The translations under genes were made by a program, and so were the position numbers. A DNA stretch of 64,000 nucleotides from Salticus scenicus. Its lineage: Eukaryota; Arthropoda; Arachnida; Araneae; Salticidae. Position 1 is the stretch's first letter, and every line of letters begins with the position of its first letter. This document shows, piece after piece, positions 45,370-57,054 of this stretch. The notes under the pieces are model-generated. The model saw nothing but the letters and a program-made list of their open reading frames with translations, made no database searches and was not told the DNA's origin. The stretch is from the NCBI GenBank assembly GCA_963930645.1, contig OZ005648.1, positions 274,646,403 to 274,710,402 on the forward strand, in the 5' to 3' direction.

Positions 45370-46330
45370 AAAAAAATAAAAATAGTGTCAGATCGTTCAA
45401 AATTGGTACATAGAGGTTTTCGATACTTACAAATCGATTGCGGATATTTTCGAATTTGTAAAATTATTAGAAAGGGTGGGAAGGGGGGGCAGTATGGGGG
45501 GGTATGGGCAAAAGCAAATAGAAATACACTTAGGCCGTTCAAAATTGGTACAGATAGGTTTTAAAGGCCTGCAAGTCGAATGGGGATATTTTCGAAAGTG
45601 TAAAGTTATTAGGAGGGGCGAGAAGGGGGGAGGGGAGAGGGGGGGGCAAAAAAATAAAAATAGTGTCAGATCGTTCAAAATTGGTACATAGAGGTTTTCG
45701 ATACTTACAAATCGATTGCGGATATTTTCGAATTTGTAAAATTATTAGAAGGGGTGGGAAAGGGGGCAGTATGGGGGGGCTATGGGCAAAAACGAATAGA
45801 AATACACTTAGGCCGTTCAAAATTGGTACAGACAGGTTTTAAAGGCCTGCAAGTCGAATGGGGATATTTTCGAAAGTGTAAAGTTATTAGGAGGGGCGAG
45901 AAGGGGGGAGGGGAGAGGGGGGGGGCAAAAAAATAAAAATAGAGTTAGATCGTTCAAAATTGTTATATAGAGGTTTTCGATACTTACAAATCGATTGCGG
46001 ATATTTTCGAATTTGTAAAATTATTAGGAGGGGCGGAAAGGGGGGGGTGTGGGCAAAAACAAATAGAAATACAGTTAGGCCGTTCAAAATTGGTACAGAT
46101 AGGTTTTAGAGGCCAGCAAGTCGAATGGGGATATTTTCGAAAGTGTAAAGTTATTAGGAGGGCCGGGAAAGGGGGGCGGAGGGGCAAAAAAAATAGAATA
46201 GAGTTAGGAGAATAGAGTTAATTCAAAATTGGTATATAGAGGTTTTCGATACCTACAAATCGATTGCGGATACTTTCGAATTTTTAAAATTATTAGGATA
46301 GACGGGAGGGGGGGGCGAAGGGGGAAAGTA
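45370..46330 (+). repeat. ~250 bp composite minisatellite (about four units)
   Basis: Two related half-units alternate. One has GATCGTTCAAAATTGGTAC and AGAGGTTTTCGATACTTAC. The other has AGGCCGTTCAAAATTGG and AGGTTTTAAAGGCCTGCAAG. Each is followed by TATTTTCGAA(A/T)(G/T)TGTAAA and a G-rich tract of up to about 30 bases, mostly G. The numerous proline-rich minus-strand frames here are products of the repeat. Confidence 0.75.
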
Positions 46331-46534
46331 ATAGAAATAAGAGTTAGAGCATTTTGGGAATTTTTTCTGAAGGCAGTGAGAACCCGGTGCGACATTTTTC
46401 CTAATAAGATTTTTTTTCTGTTTTTTTTTTCACGTGATAAAAATTAATGCAATTTTGAGAATTCAGTAATTATAGCGATTCATTTAAAAATAGGGACCAG
46501 CGAAGCGGGCATTGCCTGCTAGTAATATATATAA

Positions 46535-47658
46535 GATTACAAAACGAAAAAAATAAACTGAAATAGTAGTCACATAAATGATCTATTTTTATCTGAGTAG
46601 ATAATTTTATAGAAAAAAAGTGCAGTTTTAAAAATAGAAAATTTATTTTATCAAGCACTATTTTAAACCTAAAAACCATTAATAAAATAAACAGAATATG
46701 AAGGGTTCTTATATGTTAACGAAAATGTGTCCGATAAAAAGCTTTCTGTTTTTATGCAAGAAATTATACAAAAACAAAAAAAATCGCTAATAATTCAAAA
46801 ACTGCCAAGGGAGAGATATAATAAAGTTGTGTAGCACGATAATGTTTAGTTATTTATTTATTTTTTTATATACCAATCACTACGCTAATTTAACATACAA
46901 ATAAATGAGCTGCTGTGTGTGACTGCACTTGCACGCTGTCGGGCAGAAATATTTGATTAATTCAAATTAATATTTAAATAACTAAATAAAGATATGTTTA
47001 ATAGAAAGCACAGTCTTGGCGACAAACTTGGCGAGTGGGCGACCAAATTTGGTGAAAAATGGTAGTTTAGGGTTCCCGATGTTTCGAAGCTTTCCGACAC
47101 ACGGGAACATAGACCTTGAGCTTACCAAGGGATTCTCGATGGAGTCATCTCCAAGCCCCATCGCCAAAAGTTTTAGTAGGTGTGAGTTGATTTTTGCGAA
47201 AGAGTATGTAGTCACTGCGATCCAGAGATATTCAGAGACCTATTCTGAGTCATTGCACTTTAAAGATTGAGCTCTAAGCGACTGGACATTTTTCGTGAGT
47301 GAGCGAAAATTTTTGCTCTGGTGTAGTTGATGTTATTTGCTTTACTCCTGTTGAACAAGTGACTATTTTTTGGACTGTCCCAGAACATTCATCGAATAAT
47401 GACTTATACTGTACGAGTAACAGCTTCAACTGTTTCCAGAATATTCGAAGAATTAACACCAGCTATTGGACTGTTTTCGAAAATATTTGTTTTAATAATA
47501 GTTTTGTTGTACAGATTCGAGAAGTTCAAAAAATGTTTGATATTGCCAAGGAGGTCCCATACTAAAGCTGTGACGAAAATAGTCGTCAATCGAAATATAT
47601 TCAGTTACAAAGGAATCATTTAAATATAGTGCCCAACGAAGCGGGCAAAGCCTGCTAG
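46535..47658 (+). mobile_element. Helitron copy H5, 5'-shortened
   Basis: Plus orientation of the H1/H6 type. It begins at ATTACAAAACGAAAAAAATA, inside the usual element, and ends in the hairpin GCGGGCAAAGCCTGC and CTAG at 47658. The segment 47230-47570 carries two overlapping open frames that recur in the other copies. Confidence 0.7.
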
Positions 47659-47810
47659 TAGTACCATAAACTATATTAACACTTTATCAATGTGTATAAA
47701 ATTTCAAAGAGATACTGAATGTAAACTTTTTTTTTTTTCCTGACGAAAAAAAAAAAAAAAAAACGAATTCGTAAATTTATTTTGGCAACAGTAAAATTAA
47801 GGATAAATTT
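47659..47810 (-). repeat. Helitron interior fragment
   Basis: It resembles the H2 interior (AAACTATATTAACACTTTATC; GGCAACAGTAAAATTAAGG). Family E elements follow, and a similar piece resumes at about 50500, so E copies may sit inside an older Helitron. Confidence 0.45.
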
Positions 47811-48996
47811 TTACTTTCTTCTGTATTCAATAGAAGAAAGTATTGGATTCGTAAAAATTTTCGACCTCAGGTTTTTGATGGATTTACACGTTTTGAGAGC
47901 TGTAGAATACGATTTGACCGTTTCTAGAAAATGTCTATCTGTCTGTCTGCCTGTCCGTCTGTGTGTGTGTGATAAAATTTTGTGGCAACTGTATTTCAAG
48001 AACTACTATTTTAAATTTCATAGAAATTGGTATATAGTTGCATCTTCACATAAATTAGTGCCAATCAACTTTTGGTAAAAATTGTTTAACAGGTTGCGTT
48101 GCCATTCCGCTTTATCTAAATTTTTAACATGGTGATATAGGACAAAATTTTGTATAAATGTGCATAAGGAGAATTATTTTTTAGTAATCATTATGAAATT
48201 TACAAGAATTATTTATAATAGAGATAGTCAACTGGGACAATTTTTTTTGTATGTGTAGGAGCCTCGCCACCCCCCTTGGGGGGGGAAGACCCCCTCGAGG
48301 AGTGTAAGTTTTCAAGATGGGTATCTTTCGATAGGTCTCGTCAATACCTTTAAAACGAATGGTTGAACAATAAATCTGTGATAATTTAAAACAAAGTTAT
48401 CGATTTTTTTTTTACTTTTAACGAAAAAAAAAATCGTATTATTATTATTATTATTATTTTTTTTTTTACGAAATTTATCCGAACTTGGTATTTAGTTGGC
48501 CCTTGACATAAACTGGTGCTGATTAGATTTGGGGATCAATCGCTCAACAGGTGGCTCTGTGATCGTTTTTTTTTCTAAATTTTTAACATGGCAGTATAGG
48601 ACAAAATTTCGTAAAAATGTACATAATGAGAGATATTCTTAACCTGTGATTGTAAAGTTAATATGAATTATTGATAATAGTAGTAGTTAATTAGGAAAAA
48701 AAATTCTGCATGTGGGGGGGCATCGCTTCCCCCCTGGGGGGAAGTACCGCCCCGAGTGTGGGGGGAATTTTCAAGATGGGTATCATTCGAAAGGTCTCGT
48801 CAATACCTTTAAAACGAATGGTTGAACTATAAATATGTGATAATTTAAAACAAAGTTAACGATTTTTTTTTTTTTTTTTTACTTTTAACGAAAAAAAAAA
48901 AAACCTTGGAAAAAAAATCGCTTTTTTTTTATATTGTTACTGAGTGATTTTGTATAGGAAAATATAGAAGAAAGTCTTGTGGTGGCCACAAGATAC
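47811..48996 (+). mobile_element. Family E Helentron-like element, copy 1
   Basis: The 5' palindrome is ACTTTCTTCTGTATTCAATAG then AAGAAAGTATTGG (47812-47846). ATTCGTAAAAATTTTCGACC, TTTACACGTTTTGAGAG and a CTGTCTGTCTGCCTGTCCG tract follow. Two long units begin at about 48000 and 48475. The 3' end has ATAGAAGAAAGT (arm copy), then the hairpin CTTGTGGTGGCCACAAG and ATACCAG near 48996. Confidence 0.75.
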
Positions 48997-48999
48997 CAG

Positions 49000-49208
49000 T
49001 TAATGACTGTTTTCGCAGCTATTATGAAGTTAATATTTTTATATTTTAATTAATTGAAAGAAAACAAATCAAGAATTCGAAAATCGGGGTTTTAGGTGCA
49101 CAAGGGCCCCTTGGAGGGCACCTTCATGTCGAAACATGTGACTGTCCGAGCTACCGTCTTTGCGCTACGCTGTCCACACACACACAAACATTGCCTTATA
49201 TATAAAGA
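49000..49208 (-). repeat. Helitron 5'-end fragment
   Basis: On the minus strand it starts CTTTATATATAAGGCAATG, then a GTGTGTGTGGACAGCG stretch and ATGTTTCGACATGAAGG. A similar 5' end lies at 50520-50765. No 3' end is present. Confidence 0.4.
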
Positions 49209-49249
49209 TTTTCTAATTTATTTTCCTCGTTTTAAGTAAACGTACTTTT

Positions 49250-49902
49250 TACTTTCTTCTATATGTAATATAGAGAAAGTATTGGATTCGCGAAAATTTT
49301 CGACCTCCGTTTTTTGACGGATCTACACGTTTTGGGATGTCCTGAACACGAATTGATAGTTTTTAAAAAATGTCTGTCTGTGTGTCTGTCTGTCTGTCTG
49401 TGTGTCTGTCTGTGTGTCTGTATCATTTTTTTGTGGACGCTGTATCTCACGAACCAATGAATGAAATTTAACCAAACTTGGTATTTAGTTGCACCCTGAC
49501 ATGAACTGGTGCCCATTAGATTTGGGGATCAATAGCTCAACAGGTGGCGTTGTGATCGCATTTTATGCAAATTTTTAACATGGCAGCATAGGACAAAATT
49601 CCGTATAAATGAGCATAAAGAGAGTTAATTTAAACTTGTGATTGTAAAATTAATATGAATTATTGATAATAGTAGTAGTTAACTAGGAAAAAAAAAATTT
49701 GTGCATGGGGGGGCATCGGTTCCCCCCCTGGGGGGTAAGTACCCCCCCGGGAGGGTTAAATTTTGAAGATGGGTATCATTCGAAAGATCTCGTCAATACC
49801 TTTAAAACGAATGGTTGAACCATAAATCTGTGATAATTTAAAACAAAGTTATCGAATTTTTTTACTTTTAACAAAAAAAAAAACTTAGAAAAAAATCGTA
49901 TT

Positions 49903-49936
<34 letters not shown>

Positions 49937-50367
49937 GAAATTTTACCAAACTTGGTATTTAGTTGGTCCCCGACATAAACTGGTGCTGATTATATTTGGG
50001 GATGAATAGCTCAACAGGAGGCGCTGTGATAGCATTTTATCTAAATTTTTAACATGGCAGAATAGGACAAAAATTCGTATAAATGTGCATAATAAGAGTT
50101 ATTTTACACTTGTGATTGTAAAATTAATATGAATTATTGATAATAGTAGTACGTAACTAGGAAAAAAATTTTGTGCATGGGGGGGCATCGGTTCCCCCCC
50201 TGGGGGGTAAGTACCCCCCAGGGGGGGGTAAATTTTGAAGATGGATATCATTCGAAAGATCTCGTCAATACCTTTAAAACGAATGGTTGAACTATAAATC
50301 TGTGATAATTTAAAACAAAGTTATCGATTTTTTTTACTTTTAACCAAAAAAAAAAAAAAAATTCGCA

Positions 50368-50399
<32 letters not shown>

Positions 50400-50467
50400 A
50401 TTGTTACTGATTGAATATGTATAGGAAAATATAGAAGAAAGTCTTGTGGTGGCCACAACATACTAGT
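49250..50467 (+). mobile_element. Family E Helentron-like element, copy 2
   Basis: The 5' palindrome is ACTTTCTTCTATATGTAA then TATAGAGAAAGTATTGG (49251-49284). CGACCTCCGTTTTTTGACGG, ACACGTTTTGGGATG and a TGTCTGTCTGTGTGTCTG tract (49372-49423) follow. Two units carry G-rich blocks (49705-49755, 50178-50228). The 3' end is ATAGAAGAAAGT then CTTGTGGTGGCCACAA and TACTAG at 50467. Confidence 0.75.
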
Positions 50468-50499
50468 TTTTATTCTGACGAAAAAAAAAAAAAAAAAAT

Positions 50500-50765
50500 G
50501 GCAACAATTAAATTATGGATAAAATTAAAATGGCTAATTTATCAGAAATTAGAAGGTTATTATTTTCACATTTTAATTAATTAAAAGAAAACTAATCAAA
50601 AATTCGAAAATCGGGCTTCGAGGTGCATCAGGAGAGGTCATTACGAACCTCCATGCAAATTTGTGTAGCTCAGCCATCAGCCGTTTTCCTAAACAGCTCT
50701 AGAAAGACATACACAATGACACATACACAAACATATTATTTTATTATATATATAGATATATATCT
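50500..50765 (-). repeat. Helitron interior and 5'-end fragment
   Basis: The left part (GGCAACAATTAAATTATGG) matches the H-family interior. The right part, read on the minus strand from TATATATATAATAAAATAAT, resembles the fragment at 49000-49208. Confidence 0.4.
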
Positions 50766-50768
50766 ATA

Positions 50769-52549
50769 CTAGCAGGCTTTGCCCGCTTCGCTGGGCACTA
50801 TATTTAAATGATTTCTTTGTAACTGAATATATTTCGATTGGCGACTATTTTCGTCACAGCTTTAGTACGGGACCTCCTTGGCAATATCAAACATTTTTTG
50901 AACTTCTCGAATCTGTACAACAAAACTATTATTAAAACAAATATTTTCGAAAACAGTCCAATAGCTGGTGTTAATTCTTCGAATATTCTGGAAACAGTTG
51001 AAGCTGTTACTCGTACAGTATAAGTCATTATTCGATGAATGTTCTGGGACAGTCCAAAAAATAGTCACTTGTTCGACAGGAGTAAAGCAAATAACATCAA
51101 CTACACCAGAGCAAAAATTTTCGCTCACTCACGAAAAATGTCCAGTCGCTTAGAGCTCAATCCCTAAAGTGCAATGACTCAGAATAGGTCTCTGAATATC
51201 TCTGGATCGCAGTGACAACATACTCTTTCGCAAAAATCAACTCACACCTACTAAAACTTTTGGCGATGGGGCTTGGAGATGACTCCATCGAGAATCCCTT
51301 GGTAAGCTCAAGGTCTATGTTCCCGTGTGTCGGAGAGCTTCGAAACATCGGGAACCCTAAACTACCATTTTTCACCAAATTTCGTCGCCCACTCGCCAAG
51401 TTTGTCGCCAAGACTATGCTTTCTATTAAACATATCTTTATTTAGTTATTTAAATATTAATTTGAATTAATCAAATATTTCTGCCCGACAGCGTGCAAGT
51501 GCAGTCACACACAGCAGCTCATTTATTTGTATGTTAAATTAGCGTACTGATTGGTATATAAAAAAATAAATAATTAATTAAACATTATTGTGCTACACAA
51601 CTTTATTATATCTCTCCCTTGGCGGTTTTTGAATTATTAGCGATTTTTTTTGTTTTTGTATAATTTCTTGCATAAAAACAGAAAGCTTTTTATCGGACAC
51701 CTTTTCGTTAACATATAAGAACCCTTCATATTCTGTTTATTTTATTAATGGTTTTTAGGTTTAAAATAGTGCTTGATAAAATAAATTTTCTATTTTTAAA
51801 ACTGCACTTTTTTTTCTATAAAATTATCTACTCAGATAAAAATAGATTATTTATGTGACTACTATTTCAGTTTATTTTTTTCGTTTTGTAATGTTTTATA
51901 GATTTTATATTTTTCTTGAACTACCTAGATTAAAATCTCTGTTGCTAAATTAAACCTCTTTTATGTTTTTTTTTAACTACCTAGATTAAAATCGCTGTTG
52001 CTAAATTAAACCTCTTGGCGAAAAATGTTCGGTGTTCTTCAACGCAACAATTTAAAAAATCACCCAGGAGGATCTATAAATAAAACTGATTTTAGTACAA
52101 CATATATTAGCATCGTAAACTATATTAGCACTTTATCAACGTGTAAAAGAATTTTTAAATTAAAAATGACGTCAATTTTTGTGAGATTCATAATTTATTT
52201 ATTTTTTTAATTTTTTATTGTTCACGTTTAGATAAATGCATTTATTTTCCTGTTGGAAAAAAAAAAATAAACTCGTATTTTTTTTTTTTTTTTTTTTGTG
52301 GCAACAATTAAATTATGGATAAAATTTAAATGGCTGATTTTTTGCTATTATTAGCTTACAAAATTGCTATTTTATGCATAAAAATCACAAAAACAAAGTT
52401 TTTTTTTCGGAATAAAAGGCAGCCAACTTTGTAAGTTAGGGTATAAGCTATCTCCATTACAAATTTCATTGAAATCCGTTTAGCAGTTTTGGCGTGAAAC
52501 TCTGTCAAATAAATTCACAGACATTCACATTTATAATATATATATAAGA
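50769..52549 (-). mobile_element. Helitron copy H6 (complete ends)
   Basis: It starts TCTTATATATATATTATAAA at 52549 (minus) and ends in the hairpin plus CTAG at 50769, inserted between A and T. It is about 1.78 kb and is the best-preserved copy of the main subfamily. Its interior is nearly identical to H5 in opposite orientation. Confidence 0.8.
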
Positions 52550-52550
52550 T

Positions 52551-54653
52551 TAACAAAACGAAAAAAATAAACTGAAATAGTAGTCACATAAATGATCTAT
52601 TTTTATCTGAGTAGATAATTTTATAGAAAAAAAAGTTTTGTCTGTAAATTTGTCAAAATCGAAAAACTTTGCGACATCTTCACGTTTCACACACCAAGAA
52701 AGCCGAAAATGACTTCAGAAAATTTTGTCTGTGTGTGTGTGTGTGTCATCGTGTGTGTATGTCGCTTTTTTTTTTTCCGGGCATTACTTGAGAACGACTG
52801 GACGGAATTCAACGGCGCTTGGCAGAAACTTAGAACTTTACCCAACTTAAAATTATATCTCTCAACTTTTCAGAAATTCCCCCTCGTTCCCCCCTGGGGG
52901 GCAAAAGACAAAAACACGTTTGTCCGGGCATCACTTGAGAACGGCTGGACTGAATTCAACAGCGCTTGGCAGAAACTTAGAACTTTACCCAATTTAAAAT
53001 TATATCTATCAACTTTTCAGAAATTCCCCCCGTTCCCCCTGGGGGGGGGGCAAAAGACAAAAACACGTTTGTCCGGGCATCACTTGAGAACGGCTGGACT
53101 GAATTCAACGGCGCTTGGCAGAAACTTAGAACTTTACCCAACTTAAAATTATATGTATCAACTTTACAGAAATTCCCCCCACCCGGTTCCCCCCTGTGGG
53201 CAAAAGACAGAAACACGTTTGTCCGGGTATCACTTGAGAACGGCTGGACGGAATTCAACGGCGCTTGAAATGAATTTAGGTCTTTACTCAACTTAAAATT
53301 ATATCTATCAACTTTTCCGAAATTCCACCTCGTTCCCCCCTGCGGGAGAAAAAGACAAAAACACGTTTGTAAGCATAACTCGGCTCCTAATTACTTCAAA
53401 ATAAAGAAATTTCACATGGGGAGACTAGACATGAGTACAAACAGAACGTTATCTACGATTTAGGAATTTTCAGTTTTTAAAGGAAGGAAGGAAGGGAGAA
53501 AATCGATTTTTGGCGGGAATTTTTGAAAATTCCTGATTTGAGTCTCTACCAAAAATGGAATAAAGATGTTGAAAACAGGCTATGCGACTTTCTTAGGATA
53601 TTTCCTAAAACACATTTTTGAAATTTTGTTATCTGCCTTTTTTTTTTGGGGGGGGGGGATGTGTTACAAAGGACCAATTCGAGACAACCTTTTTAGCGCT
53701 AAATTTGTCCTGAAAAACTTATGAGAGCTGCGATCACGAAGTTTGGTGCTTGGATTTTTTATATATAACCGGCACCTAAAGAAACGGGATTTATCGAAAT
53801 ACCCCCTTCCCCCCAGCGGGACAGAAAGCAAAAAAAAAAACGTTTCTAAGCATAATTCGGCCCCAAATTACATTACGGTGAAGAAATTGCACATGATGAG
53901 ACTAGACTTGAGTATAAATAAAACATTATGTACGATTTTAGAATGTTTGATTCTTAAAGGAGGGGGGGAAATCGTTTTTTGAGGAGGAAATTTAAGAAAT
54001 TTCGGATTTTTTAGTAGAGCTCTACTAAAGATATTACAAAGGTATTAAAAATAGCCTCGTGCCTTCTGTAGAATATTTTCAAAGACACATTTTCTTTTTT
54101 TGTGATTTTCGATTTTTTTTTTTTTTTTTTTTTGGGGGGGGGGAGTTGCAAATTCAAGACTCCCCTCCCCCCTTCAGCGCTAAATTTGTCTTGGGAAATC
54201 TATGGGATCTGCGGTCACGAAATTTGGTGCGCAAATTATTTATATGTATCTGACACTTATTGTAACGAGATTTTACGAAATTCACCCACTTACCTCCTTG
54301 GGGTCGGGGGGTGGGGCAATAAACACGCGTAAAAACACGTTATTCTGTTTGAAATCGCTTTACATTATCTAAGAATGATGCGTTTTGGGGTGTGGATGTT
54401 GATTAGGTGTACGCATTATGAACTTTGGTGAGATTTCGCAAAACTTCTAAGTTAGCCGCTGGGGAAGGGGAAGTAAGAAACGGGTAAGTTGATGTCGAAG
54501 GCAGTGTGAACCCGGAATCTTCACGTTGCGAACGGGAAAAAACTCTACGGAATACAGAGGAAACTTTAAATTTGATTATTAATAATGAAATGGAATTTTG
54601 AAAACTCATTTAAGTATAGTGCTCATGCAGCGAAGCGGGCAAAGCCTGCTAGT
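52551..54653 (+). mobile_element. Helitron copy H8 with embedded minisatellite
   Basis: The 3' end is GCGGGCAAAGCCTGC plus TAG at 54653. The start (ATTAACAAAACGAAAAAAAT) is the same internal point at which H5 begins, directly abutting H6. A block at 52640-52765 with CACGTTTCACACACC, a TCTGTGTGTGTGTGTG tract and ACTTGAGAACGACTGGACGG resembles the 5' module of the Helentron-like families. G-rich degenerate units fill 53360-54300. Confidence 0.65.
52775..53360 (+). repeat. ~155 bp minisatellite (about four units)
   Basis: The units share ACTTGAGAACGGCTGGAC, GAATTCAACGGCGCTTGG, CAGAAACTTAGAACTTTACC and CAACTTTTCAGAAATTCCCC, each followed by a C/G run. A 145-codon plus-strand frame (52709-53146) and its antisense partner read through these units and are repeat-derived. 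Confidence 0.75.
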
Positions 54654-55573
54654 ATATATACATATATATATATATATATATTTTGAGGGGGGGGCATAAA
54701 ATGAAATAATGTTTTCACGCGAAAAATAAAAATTATAAAATAGTAAATTTGCCCATGCATATAAAAAATACTAATTAAAACGAGTCGAAGAAGGAAGCGA
54801 AATTAGTACTGAGCTATATTACGATAAATACGATATATAATATGATACGTTATATTAGACCTATCGCTCAGGATTAGTAGGTATTTTCGTTAAAAGAAAT
54901 AGTTTGTTCGTTCGGTGCAACTAGCACATTAGTACCGTCAGGTGCAACTTGCACATAAGTCCCCTTTAAATATATTGTCCAGCGAAGCTGGCAAAGCATT
55001 CGTTGATTCACTACCTTTAATTGATTTCACATTCCGTCATTTTTGGCGGGGTTATATACTAGTATATATATATATATATAAATAATTAATAATTTGTAAA
55101 CTATGGGCATCATCAGAATAATAAAAATGTCGATAAATAGTTTTATAATGAACATCTTATTCAATTTTCATGTTTGTATGTATAATTTTTAAAAAGCTAT
55201 TCACATGCGAAAAAAAGAAGAAAAAATAAGAAACAGAAAAGTGAATAGAAGTAGAAAGATTTTGGTTGTAATCTAACTGCTGGATGCATGTGCATCTTCA
55301 CCTATCTATAAGGCATCCTTATAACCATTCTGCATTAAGTGTTCTTTCCAAAAATTATTGAAAATTTTCATTTTTTCCAAAGCTTACTTTTGAGAGAAAA
55401 ATGAATATTTATTAGCTTAAAAATTATTTTTATGCTAAAGTTACATAAAATTCGTTTAATAATATGATAATGAACAGGCCATCCAAATTTTATGTTCATA
55501 TGATTATTTGTTTAAAAATTATGTGCAAGAGAAAAAACGAGAAAGCAGGTTCTTGCTTTAATTTTGTCCACCA

Positions 55574-55620
<47 letters not shown>
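54654..55620. other. Microsatellites and a degenerate Helitron 3' end
   Basis: (TA)n tracts lie at 54655-54680, 55060-55081 and 55574-55619. A degraded Helitron terminus, GTCCAGCGAAGCTGGCAAAG, lies at 54977-54996. No gene is seen. Confidence 0.45.
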
Positions 55621-55623
<3 letters not shown>

Positions 55624-56120
55624 TGCGATATAAAGAATTTTTTGAAATCACGTTTTGCCTCCCCCCCCCCTTGGGGGCTGAATTTCTAAAATTCCAGAAA
55701 TTGATTTTTAGGTATTTGTATTAGCTCTATTTCAGAGCAAAAATTTCACGTATATCTGCTTTTCTGTTTGAGGTATATAGGATTATGTGAAATCCCATTT
55801 TGCCCTCTTCCCTCACTTGGGGACCAAATTTCTAAAATTTTAAAAATCAGTTTTTAGATATTTGTGTTAGATATATTTTAAATAAAAAATTTTACGGATA
55901 TCTGTTTTTTTGTTTGAGATTTAAAGGATTTTGTGAAATTACGTTTTGCCCTCCCTGCCTCCCTTGGCGAATTTTGTAAAATCGCTTCTTAGTGGATGTC
56001 TACATCATAGAAGGGACATTGTCACAAAATTTTATGCTCCTAGTTCCAGGAGTTCGTTTGGGCAATAATGAATCACTCATTCACTCACTCAGGACAAACG
56101 ATTGTATATATATATATAGA
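55621..56120 (-). repeat. Helitron 5' part
   Basis: On the minus strand it begins TCTATATATATATATAC near 56120, followed by GAGTGAGTGAATGAGTGAT and CTCCTGGAACTAGGAGC (a small hairpin). Degenerate units with CCTCCC-type runs follow (55660, 55800, 55955). It is cut by the (TA)n tract at 55619, and no 3' end is present. Confidence 0.55.
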
Positions 56121-57054
56121 GTAGAATCAACTTAAAATTTCGAACTCACATACAAAACAATGAAATCAGGATAGACTTGTTTTTATTTTTTAGAAAAATA
56201 CTTTAATTTTTACCGCGATATTATGGATTCTTAATAATAGAAGAACTTGTAATACGTCTGCCATCTATCTTTCTCTATTTAAAAAGTCATCCTGTAAATT
56301 TAGATAGCAATTATGTAGTATTCGCAAATTTTTTATTACCATTTTGGCTTTGTTTTTCTACATATTCAGAATTATATAAAAACAAAGTAAAAAAAAAAAA
56401 AAAAAAAAAAAAGAGGTAAACATATACCAATTTTCAGTTTTCGCTATTCTGTCAATGAGGATTACCTCACGTCGGGGAATTTAAAGTTTAAAAGTGACGC
56501 TCTATCGTTATTTTTTGCTCATGAAAGCTCAATAAACCCGGACATATGAATTAAAGTTGATTCCAAACCACTAAGAACATTCATGCTTAAATCGGAAATC
56601 GAACCCGGAACCTGGCGATTGGATCAGAATTTTATTCTTTTTTTTAATGTGTTGTTTATGTGTTGTCAGTTTTTGCTTTTCAGGATTTTATTGAGTCTGA
56701 CGAATGCTTAATTTAAATTACTTCCGTCAGACACTTGAACAACACTTGAAATGCTAAATTTTTATTATTTTATATTTAGCATCCGGTCAGAACACTTTAA
56801 CGCAAAGAGTTTTTTAATATATTTTACTATATTCATACGGAACTTATTTTTCTCAAATGTTGATATTAATTATGATTAAAAACGTGCATCATAAAAAAAA
56901 AAAATACTTCGAGTTTGCATTTTTTAAATTTATTTTTTCTGCTTTCTGCTTAATACAAAATCCAGTGAGAGTTGAGATCGAGTTCAGTAAGTCAACATTG
57001 CACTAGTAGGCTCTTGAGGAGGATTTACGATTCACCCTTGGGGGCGGTTCGAAG
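56121..57054. other. Unassigned intronic sequence
   Basis: No gene is recognised. Poly-A lies at 56390-56412. A GGTTCCGGGTTCGATTTCC sequence (minus strand, about 56592-56610) resembles a tRNA B-box, but no fold is visible around it. Confidence 0.35.

Larger units (their letters stand above)
44025..46522 (+). mobile_element. Helitron copy H4 with two minisatellite arrays
   Basis: It starts TCTATATATATAAAAGAGTA at 44025, a canonical 5' Helitron end. Next come a tandem ACTGACTGATTCACTG stretch, then two arrays (44205-45215 and 45370-46330). The 3' hairpin is GCGGGCATTGCCTGC plus TAG ending at 46522. Its 5' end abuts the 5' end of H3, head to head. No replicase is present. Confidence 0.75.

Noticed and set aside
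45065..46395. Several proline-rich minus-strand frames of 60-111 codons
   Set aside because: They recur with the period of the H4 minisatellites and come from C-rich tracts, so they are not independent genes.
52709..53291. 145-codon plus-strand and 104-codon minus-strand frames
   Set aside because: Both translate the same tandem repeat of about 155 bp, and the peptide repeats accordingly.
56585..56625. tRNA-like B-box near 56600
   Set aside because: Only the T-arm-like stretch is present; no A-box or cloverleaf could be built.
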